Source: an uncultured Clostridia bacterium
GTDB taxonomy: Bacteria; Bacillota; Clostridia; Oscillospirales; Ruminococcaceae
Direction: 5' to 3'
DNA length: 31,501 nt
Assembly (NCBI GenBank): GCA_937891895.1
Contig: CALATN010000205.1
Coordinates: 1-31,501 of the forward strand
The position numbers were made by a program, and so were the translations under genes. Every line of letters starts with the position of its first letter. Within the stretch, counting starts at the first letter, position 1. The notes under the pieces were generated by a model, which saw nothing but the letters and a program-made list of their open reading frames with translations, made no database searches and was not told the DNA's origin. Positions 26,183 through 31,501 of the stretch are shown piece after piece.

Positions 26183-26914
26183 ATGAAAAACACAAAAATT
26201 ACACTCACAATCGCAGCAATTATCGGCATAACAACACTTACAGGCTGTTCAGGAAGCATATCTGTTTCAGCACCTGATACAACAACACCTGTCATTGTTT
26301 CTGAAGCACCTGTTACAACGATTATCGAAAGTATACCTGTTCCTGCCGCAGAAGCACCTGTTATAACTGAAATTGTTACTGAAAGCAATGTTGTTCCCGT
26401 GCTTGAAGAACCTATTGACATTTCTGATATAAATATAGATTTTGATTATCGTACAGATGAAACCACTTACGAAGAATACGGGGTTATTACAGCAAGTGCA
26501 AACAACAATATATGCTGGACTTACGAAACAATCAAAACGGAAGTTGCTGAATGCTGCCGTATCGAAATGCTCAACGCCCCCGAAGGAATGGTTTGCATCA
26601 ACGAGGGCGGCACAATTACTGCTCTTAACAGTATAACAGGCGATATACTCTGGCAGAATTATGATTATCAGGCTGGCGGAACTATCAGCTGTATCGGTGA
26701 CGACGGAACACTTTACATATCAAGTTATTCAGGTCCTGCATTTATGGCAATCTCACGCGGCGGCAATACTCTTGTTAAAGTTGACAGCTTTGCAGATTAT
26801 TTCTGGCCGTATGATATGTCACTTGAAAACGATATGGCAACTATTTATTTTGACTCTGACGACAACGCAAGCGTCACAATTAATGTAACTGATTTTTCTT
26901 ATGAAATTAACTGA
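26183..26914 (+). CDS. Lipoprotein with PQQ-like beta-propeller repeats
   Basis: A 243-residue lipoprotein. The lipobox LTGC puts the lipidated cysteine at residue 22. A Thr/Val/Pro/Glu-rich linker of about 60 residues is followed by a domain with short PQQ-like repeats: GMVCINEGGTITALNSITGD-ILW, then TISCIGDDGTLYISSY and GPAFMAISRGGNTLVKVD. Such repeats build beta-propellers used for binding, but only a few are present, too few for a closed propeller. I chose the ATG at 26183 because GGAGGAAAAATC precedes it. A small GCACC/GGTGC hairpin (26150-26165) lies just upstream of the ribosome site. It is divergent from the sigma/anti-sigma operon. Confidence 0.75.
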   Translation: MKNTKITLTIAAIIGITTLTGCSGSISVSAPDTTTPVIVSEAPVTTIIESIPVPAAEAPVITEIVTESNVVPVLEEPIDISDINIDFDYRTDETTYEEYGVITASANNNICWTYETIKTEVAECCRIEMLNAPEGMVCINEGGTITALNSITGDILWQNYDYQAGGTISCIGDDGTLYISSYSGPAFMAISRGGNTLVKVDSFADYFWPYDMSLENDMATIYFDSDDNASVTINVTDFSYEIN

Positions 26915-27029
26915 TTGAATTACACGTCTCAACAAACATTTATTATTTGAATTAACTCCCCATTTCCCGCATATACATAGAAAGAATAACTATGAAATTT
27001 ACTCCGTAAATTTTAGGGGTTGACCATAT

Positions 27030-27167
27030 TTGAAACCAAAACCTGTTCAGGACATTGAGGAACGCGCTGTGATTCTTGGGAGATACATACTGGAAAATAA
27101 GGCTACTGTTCGTGCGGCAGCAATACAAATAAATTTGTATAACACTTCGGTGTCTTCAAGTCCATAG
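27030..27167 (+). pseudogene. spoIIID: spoIIID N-terminal fragment in repeat copy C, frameshifted
   Basis: A TTG start opens a frame with DIEERAVILGRYILENKATV and RAA. The palindromic insert adds 17 bp relative to copy A, so the frame shifts and ends at a TAG after 45 residues. The helix-turn-helix is lost. The nucleotide sequence downstream still matches copies A and B closely, including the old stop region, so conservation here is not for protein coding. Confidence 0.75.
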
Positions 27168-27233
27168 TGCATATGGTTGTCGCAAATTAGAAAATACATT
27201 TTTTGTTATTTTGTAGGGATTTGGGTATAGTTT

Positions 27234-27270
27234 AACCGCCGCAGTTTCGGTAACTGAAGCTGCGGCGGTT
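27234..27270. terminator. Bidirectional terminator at the end of repeat copy C
   Basis: AACCGCCGCAG (27234-27244) pairs with CTGCGGCGGTT (27260-27270), extended inward by TTTC/GAAG-type pairs, and is followed by TTTT. The hairpin ends 22 bp before the stop codon of the convergent GH5 gene. Confidence 0.85.
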
Positions 27271-27292
27271 TTATACATTTTACTTTATTCAA

Positions 27293-29245
27293 TTAATTAT
27301 AACAATAGCATACTGAATAAACTGTAATATTGCTGTCTGTTGCGCCAACGTGAACTGTATCAAGCTTGTTTACAAAGTCCTTTGTGCCTGCTGCCGAAAC
27401 ACAGTTGTTGTAAGAGAATTTTGCGTAATAATGGCCGTTTGCTGTACCTGACTCGCTTATTGATACCTTTGCCCAGCTTTCAGCACCTGACCAGCTTTGA
27501 AGGATAAGTTCAATTTTATCCTTGCTGCCGTCATATTCAACATAAAAATAACCATTTGACTTTACTTCAGAGCCGTTGAAGCTGCCACCATTTTTAGCTG
27601 TTGATACTGAAACAGCCTGTGCCCACTTTGACGCAGAATTTTCGCCCCAGAAAAGTGATGTGTACGAGTCACCGCTGTTGTTGCTTCCGTTATCTTTATC
27701 TGCGGAAGTGTTATTGTCAGCGGATGTATTGTTATCCGAATTGTTGTTATTGGATGAATTATTGTTTGAAGTACTGCCTGTGCCGTAATCGTAGCACACA
27801 GAAATAATCTCAACAGATGAGCCTGCTGCGCCAATATGAATCATATCAAGCTTGTTGGCAAAATCCTTTGTACCTGCTGCCGAAACACAGTTGTCATAAG
27901 AGAACTTTGCATAATAATTGCCGTTTACTGTACCTGATTCGCTTATGGATACCTTTGCCCAGCTTTCAGCGCCTGACCAACTTTGAAGGATAAGTTCAAG
28001 CTTGTCCTTTGTACCCTTATATTCTACATAGAAATGTCCGCCTGATTTAACAGATGAACCATTGAAGCTGCCGCCGTTTTTGCTTGTTGCAACAGACACA
28101 GCCTGATTCCAGCCCGAAGCCTTTGCAGAGCCGTAGAAAAGCGAAATATAGTTGTCGGAAGAACTGCTTCCTGTTGAACCACTGTTGCTGCCACCGGTTG
28201 AACCGTTGCTATCATTTCCTGTATTTCCCGATGTTCCGCCTGAATATACTGAGCAAATCTTTGATGTTTTCTTAATTCCGTTTGCGCCGTTGATGAGTGT
28301 GTTACCCCAGCTTGTAAGGCTTGAACCGTCCCATGACTTTGCAACATCAAGAGAAGCAAGGTCGGAGTTGTTGCCCTTCCATGACCAGCCAAGATAGCCG
28401 ACATTTTTTGATGTGCAATAACTCATGATTGTTGCCTCATCAACATCGCCGCCTGTATGTTCAGCAGCAAACTCACCGATTACCACAGGGACGCCGATAC
28501 CGAGTGCGTTATCAATATTTGTTCTTACAGTAGAAGCATTTCCGCCTGCGTATTCGTACATATGGATAGAAAATACAGTATTACCAAGAGAGTCAGCATT
28601 GAAAACAGACTTTCCGAAATCCTTGATAGAGTCGGGATACTGCCCCCAGCCTGCACTGTCAATCATAATCATATTTTTAATTCCTGCATTTCTGACTGAC
28701 TTGATAGCGTTCTTGTTTCCGTCTGCCCATGCACTGCCGTCCCAGGAGCCGTACCACTCGTTAGCAATATTGAGTATAACATATGCTTCATTACCGATAA
28801 GTATATCCTTCATTTCAATCCAGTAATCCGCAGCCTTGTAAAGGTCAGAAGCACTGTCGCTTCCTGTTGCGTCGTGAACCTCAAGAACACAAATAAGCTT
28901 GTTCTTCTTGCACATATCAACAATGCTTTTGAGTTCGGAATAGCTCGTTTTGCTCCACTGTGCACCGTTTGAAACAACTACTCTTACAGTGTTTGCACCC
29001 GTTGCCGCAATAGCTTTGAGAGAGGTTTCCGTCTGTGAAGTATACCAGGCGTGAGGAACATTAACACCTCGCATCACAAACGGATTTCCGTTTGCATCGT
29101 AAATTGATATACCGCTTACATAAAATCCGCCTGAAGCCGCACTGACATCAATTCCGGCAAGCGCAGAAATCACAATAAGCACTGCAACAATTACCGCGGT
29201 AACCCTTTTTGTCACTGAATTAAAACGAAGATTGGAATAAACCAT
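27293..29245 (-). CDS. Secreted GH5 (subfamily 8-like) beta-mannanase with two C-terminal binding modules
   Basis: A 650-residue exported enzyme. A signal peptide ends near VSAASGG. The catalytic domain starts GFYVSGISIYDANGNPFVMR and shows the GH5_8-type signature MRGVNVPHAWY, the acid/base Glu163 in NIANEWYG and the nucleophile Glu258 in VIGEFAAE. The family hydrolyses beta-1,4-mannan. Two near-identical modules of about 110 residues follow (each opening SLFYG or SLFWG and containing ILQSWSGAESWAKVSISESG), separated by a Ser/Asn/Asp-rich linker. They resemble ruminococcal CBM families such as CBM37 or CBM80, but I cannot assign one. No dockerin is present. I chose the ATG at 29245, with AGGAG 11 bp upstream; a GTG at 29257 is the alternative. 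Confidence 0.88.
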   Translation of the reverse strand: MVYSNLRFNSVTKRVTAVIVAVLIVISALAGIDVSAASGGFYVSGISIYDANGNPFVMRGVNVPHAWYTSQTETSLKAIAATGANTVRVVVSNGAQWSKTSYSELKSIVDMCKKNKLICVLEVHDATGSDSASDLYKAADYWIEMKDILIGNEAYVILNIANEWYGSWDGSAWADGNKNAIKSVRNAGIKNMIMIDSAGWGQYPDSIKDFGKSVFNADSLGNTVFSIHMYEYAGGNASTVRTNIDNALGIGVPVVIGEFAAEHTGGDVDEATIMSYCTSKNVGYLGWSWKGNNSDLASLDVAKSWDGSSLTSWGNTLINGANGIKKTSKICSVYSGGTSGNTGNDSNGSTGGSNSGSTGSSSSDNYISLFYGSAKASGWNQAVSVATSKNGGSFNGSSVKSGGHFYVEYKGTKDKLELILQSWSGAESWAKVSISESGTVNGNYYAKFSYDNCVSAAGTKDFANKLDMIHIGAAGSSVEIISVCYDYGTGSTSNNNSSNNNNSDNNTSADNNTSADKDNGSNNSGDSYTSLFWGENSASKWAQAVSVSTAKNGGSFNGSEVKSNGYFYVEYDGSKDKIELILQSWSGAESWAKVSISESGTANGHYYAKFSYNNCVSAAGTKDFVNKLDTVHVGATDSNITVYSVCYCYN

Positions 29246-29267
29246 GGTTATCAACACTCCTTTGTTT

Positions 29268-29580
29268 TTTAGCTTAATTTTAACTTAATTTTAGTTAATA
29301 TAAGCCGTTAATATTAATTTATCACAACTTAATTCTAATGTCAATATTAGCTTAACTTTTTTCTTGTTTGTTTAATATTTTTGTATCCTTTAACGACCAC
29401 CGTGAAAATAATTTGTATATTTTTACTTTTTTGCACAATACGCAGCATTTTCCAATATATGTTTTTGTCGAAATTCACGATTAAACTTAACTTAATATTA
29501 ATTTGCGTAAACTTACCAAATATTATGATAAACTATTTACATATTAAACTAATTAAATTATGATAACACTAACTTAAACG
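29268..29580. other. Very AT-rich region with repeated CTTAA motifs upstream of the mannanase gene
   Basis: About 310 bases without a gene. CTTAA appears at 29273, 29284, 29328, 29351, 29486, 29491 and 29573, usually in the context (A)ACTTAA(T/C), interspersed with TTAATATTAA-like palindromic stretches. It covers the predicted mannanase promoter. The motif density may reflect regulator sites or simply base composition. Confidence 0.5.
29316..29344 (-). promoter_or_regulatory. Predicted promoter of the GH5 mannanase gene
   Basis: On the minus strand a perfect TTGACA (29344-29339) is followed after 17 bp by TAAATT (29321-29316), giving a leader of about 65 nt. The -10 box is imperfect. Confidence 0.6.
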
Positions 29581-29636
29581 TTTCAGGTAGCATTTATCAT
29601 ACTGGAAGGATTTTCAATATAGCACGAAAACAAATC

Positions 29637-29658
29637 ACAATATTACAAGTAATATTGT
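29637..29658. repeat. Perfect palindrome of unknown function
   Basis: ACAATATTAC (29637-29646) is the exact reverse complement of GTAATATTGT (29649-29658), with only AA between. It lies in a region of about 250 bases (29,581-29,831) where I see no gene. It could be a protein-binding site. Confidence 0.6.
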
Positions 29659-29831
29659 TCTGTTGGATTATTACATCCCTGATATTGACGCTGATTGCAC
29701 TGAACAGAATTGTAACAAAAGCATCGCTATACATAACAATGAAGAAGATAGCAACATGCTTTAGCACTTTTCAGACCAATTACATAACGAATAATATGTA
29801 GACAACCATTTTTGAATTGAACTTTTCTCCA

Positions 29832-29992
29832 CCGCATATACATAGAAAGAATAACCATGAAATTTACAACCGTAAATTTTAGGGCAGACCGCATTTGAAA
29901 CCAAAAATCCATTCAGGACATTGAGGAACGCACAGTGATTCTTGTGAGATACATATTGTCACAAATCAGAAAATACAATTTTGTTATTTTGC
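29832..29992 (+). repeat. Dispersed spoIIID-fragment repeat, decayed copy D
   Basis: The leader CCGCATATACATAG and the leader palindrome AAATTTAC-AACC-GTAAATTT (29860-29879) are kept. The spoIIID frame is broken by one extra base after about five codons. A deletion then joins AGATACATA directly to the GTC-CAAAT tail, removing the helix-turn-helix. The tail is recognisable to about 29,992, but the terminator hairpin is missing. The next 115 bases (29,993-30,106) hold nothing I recognise. Confidence 0.85.
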
Positions 29993-30106
29993 AATGGTCA
30001 ATTTAGATGGGTGAACGATAACTAAAGCTAATAGAAAAGCAAAAGAATGACGTGTTTTCAAGAATATGTTGATTCTCAGTTTATTTGCATAATTTCCATA
30101 ACCAAA

Positions 30107-30153
30107 AGAGCTGTTGTAGAACGTAAAAAAATGTTACGTTCTACAACAGCTCT
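30107..30153 (-). terminator. Very strong terminator hairpin
   Basis: A perfect 20-bp stem, AGAGCTGTTGTAGAACGTAA (30107-30126) with TTACGTTCTACAACAGCTCT (30134-30153), around a 7-nt loop. On the minus strand it lies just after the ECF S-component remnant and is followed by TTTTGG. Confidence 0.85.
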
Positions 30154-30164
30154 ATAATTTTTAT

Positions 30165-30442
30165 TTATGCGGCAACTTTTTCAGTGTTTATACGAACAAG
30201 CCCTGACTTGAACAATGCCACCCCGACAAGTCCAGATACAAGAGTTGATGCAATCATTTCAAACACAGCATTTATTCCTACAAATGAGCAAATAAACACT
30301 ATGACATTTCTTCCGTCCATAAGTTCCTTTATGTAATCAGTATTTCCAAAAAGCAGAACAAGTGATGTCATAAAAAGCACTGTGTTAAGAAATGCTGACG
30401 AAAAGCCCGCAATAAAGCAGGACAATGTATTCCCGGCCTGCT
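30165..30442 (-). pseudogene. ECF transporter S component, 5'-truncated remnant
   Basis: About 92 residues remain of a membrane protein, from LLKQAGNTLSCFIAGFSSAF through LNTVLFMTSLVLLFGN to NAVFEMIASTLVSGLVGVAL. The pattern (SxxLNTxxFM, then NAxxE) fits substrate-binding S components of energy-coupling-factor vitamin transporters, which are about 170-200 residues. The N-terminal half is missing: upstream, after one histidine codon, an in-frame stop is reached, and the opposite strand carries coaBC coding sequence from the same point. The 3' end and its terminator are intact. A pantothenate-type specificity would fit a coaBC neighbour but is speculative. Confidence 0.65.
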
Positions 30443-31363
30443 TCAGCAAATGTCATCGGAAAGATTGCAAATGGCATTGCAGATGATATGCTTACCACAA
30501 CCGTAATGGCTTGCCCCTGTAAAAAAATCATTTCTCCCGCTATGAATCACAATATGTATCACAATCCTATCGTACAGGATAACATAGAAAAGCTCAGACG
30601 CTTTGGTTATGAAATAGTTGCCCCTGACAGAGGAATGCTTGCAAACGGTGATACAGGCGACGGACGTATGCCTGAAGAAAAGCTTCTGTTTGAATATATC
30701 CTTAAGGAAATAGCCTTTGATAAGGATATGGCAGGCAAAAAAGTGCTTGTTACAGCAGGTGCTACTCGTGAAGCCATTGATCCTGTAAGATTCATTACAA
30801 ATCATTCAAGTGGAAAAATGGATGCAGCTATGGCAAAGGCTGCTATGCACAGAGGTGCAGAGGTTACGATTGTTGCCGCACATACCGACTGCGAATTGCC
30901 CGAATTTGTAAATGTTGTAAAAGTTACTTCAGCAGAAGAAATGTTCAATGCAGTTACGGAAATTTCAGCCGAACAGGATATTATCATCAAAGCAGCAGCC
31001 GTCGCAGATTACACTCCCGTTTTCGTTTTCGACAGTAAGATAAAAAAGTCCGATGGAGATATGCAGATTGAACTTAAAAGGACAAAGGATATCCTTAAGC
31101 ATCTTGGCGAGAATAAAAAACAGGGACAGCTTATCTGCGGCTTTTCAATGGAAACTGACAATATGCTTGAAAATTCGCGCCGAAAACTTATATCCAAACA
31201 CTGCGATATGATATGTGCAAACAGCTTAAAAACAAACGGTGCAGGCTTCGGCACAGATACTAATGTTATAACTGTAATTACCGCCAACAACGAAGTACAA
31301 CTTGAGCTTATGTCAAAGGATGAAGCCGCACACAGAATACTTGATGAGATAAATAAAATATAA
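30434..31363 (+). pseudogene. coaBC: CoaBC (phosphopantothenoylcysteine decarboxylase / phosphopantothenate-cysteine ligase), 5'-truncated
   Basis: Homology begins abruptly at PASANVIGKIANGIADDMLT, in the middle of the CoaC flavoprotein domain, and continues through the CoaC motif SPAMNHNMYHNP and a complete CoaB domain (GATREAIDPVRFITNHSSGK, AAAVADYTP, KRTKDILKHLG, GFGTDTN) to a natural stop. CoaBC makes 4'-phosphopantetheine from phosphopantothenate and cysteine in CoA synthesis. About 90 N-terminal residues with the decarboxylase active-site histidine are missing. An in-frame ATG at 30425 exists without a ribosome site. A free CoaB domain could in principle still work. Since CoaBC is normally essential, a second intact copy must exist or this junction is an artefact. 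Confidence 0.88.
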
Positions 31364-31464
31364 TAGTCCTTCAAAAATATTCCTCAGCACGTTTTATTCA
31401 CAGATTATTATATATAACATATATAATTTTGCATTAGCCAGATATAGTTATTGCTACCTGATTT

Positions 31465-31501
31465 CCCGCATATACATAGAAAGAATAACTATGTATAGGG
31501 G
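31465..31501 (+). repeat. Dispersed spoIIID-fragment repeat, copy E, cut by window end (or the native spoIIID leader)
   Basis: CCCGCATATACATAG and CTATGTATAGGGG match the leaders of the other copies, in the short form seen in copy A. ATACATAG (31472-31479) and CTATGTAT (31489-31496) form a perfect 8-bp inverted repeat just before the AGGGG ribosome site. The coding part lies outside the window; this could be another repeat or the intact spoIIID gene from which the copies derive. Confidence 0.7.

Larger units (their letters stand above)
26966..27270 (+). repeat. Dispersed spoIIID-fragment repeat, copy C
   Basis: It has the same architecture as copy B: the CCCGCATATACATAG leader, the leader palindrome AAATTTAC-TCC-GTAAATTT (26995-27013), the spoIIID fragment, the internal palindrome ATACAAATAAATTTGTAT (27123-27140), the tail and the hairpin. 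It lies between the PQQ-like lipoprotein gene and the convergent GH5 mannanase gene. Confidence 0.88.

Noticed and set aside
27293..29245. Dockerin or cohesin in the mannanase
   Set aside because: The C-terminus consists of two binding modules; no duplicated calcium-loop dockerin pattern is present.
29553..29800. Hydrophobic + frame of about 80 codons (ILFCWIITSLILTLIALNRI)
   Set aside because: It has no start codon with a ribosome site, no recognised family, and lies in very AT-rich sequence.
16151..31501. CRISPR array or IS element as explanation for the spoIIID repeats
   Set aside because: The copies are 1-7 kb apart with unrelated genes between them, carry no transposase and have no spacer structure.

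Overview
The window looks like a chromosomal stretch from a low-to-moderate-GC Firmicute close to Ruminococcus (Oscillospiraceae). Evidence: strong AGGAGG-type ribosome sites, sigma-A-like promoters, a secreted GH5 mannanase with two ruminococcal-type binding modules, a cytoplasmic GH26 mannanase-like enzyme, BlaI/M56 sensor pairs, Cys-x-x-Cys-Gly surface modules, and fragments of the sporulation regulator gene spoIIID. I recognise no rRNA, tRNA, CRISPR array, transposase or phage gene.

Layout. 1-2.3 kb: a TetR-family gene cut by the window edge with a palindromic operator, then a transglutaminase-like lipoprotein. 2.4-4.2 kb: a two-gene minus-strand operon of a sugar isomerase-like protein and a GH26 enzyme. 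4.4-12.3 kb: two tandem BlaI repressor/M56 metalloprotease-sensor pairs, each with its own promoter and different operator sequences. 12.7-14.3 kb: remnants of a DUF554 membrane protein gene and a tryptophanase gene, fused head to head with both 5' ends missing. 14.4-15.9 kb: a GH25 lysozyme whose LysM tail is out of frame, and a collagen-like protein. 16.4-23.4 kb: a LacI-like/LytTR regulator divergent from a 1,663-residue beta-helix surface protein. 23.8-26.9 kb: a sigma/anti-sigma operon divergent from a lipoprotein. 27.3-29.2 kb: the GH5 mannanase. 30.1-31.4 kb: an ECF-transporter S component and coaBC, again fused head to head with both 5' ends missing.

The most unusual feature is a dispersed repeat on the + strand, with three long copies (16.15, 23.5 and 26.97 kb), a decayed copy (29.83 kb) and a copy cut by the window end (31.46 kb). 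Each has a conserved leader and each one read far enough carries the start of spoIIID. The three long copies also share a noncoding tail and a GC-rich terminator hairpin lying within about 25 bp of the stop codon of a convergent gene. Copies differ by two short palindromic indels, and the hairpin shows a compensatory base-pair change.

The second unusual theme is the pair of head-to-head junctions of 5'-truncated genes at about 13,180 and 30,437. They may be real deletion/inversion scars or assembly/amplification chimeras. Functionally the window combines mannan use, envelope sensing with regulated proteolysis, and surface proteins. All family names come from reading motifs; no database search was run.
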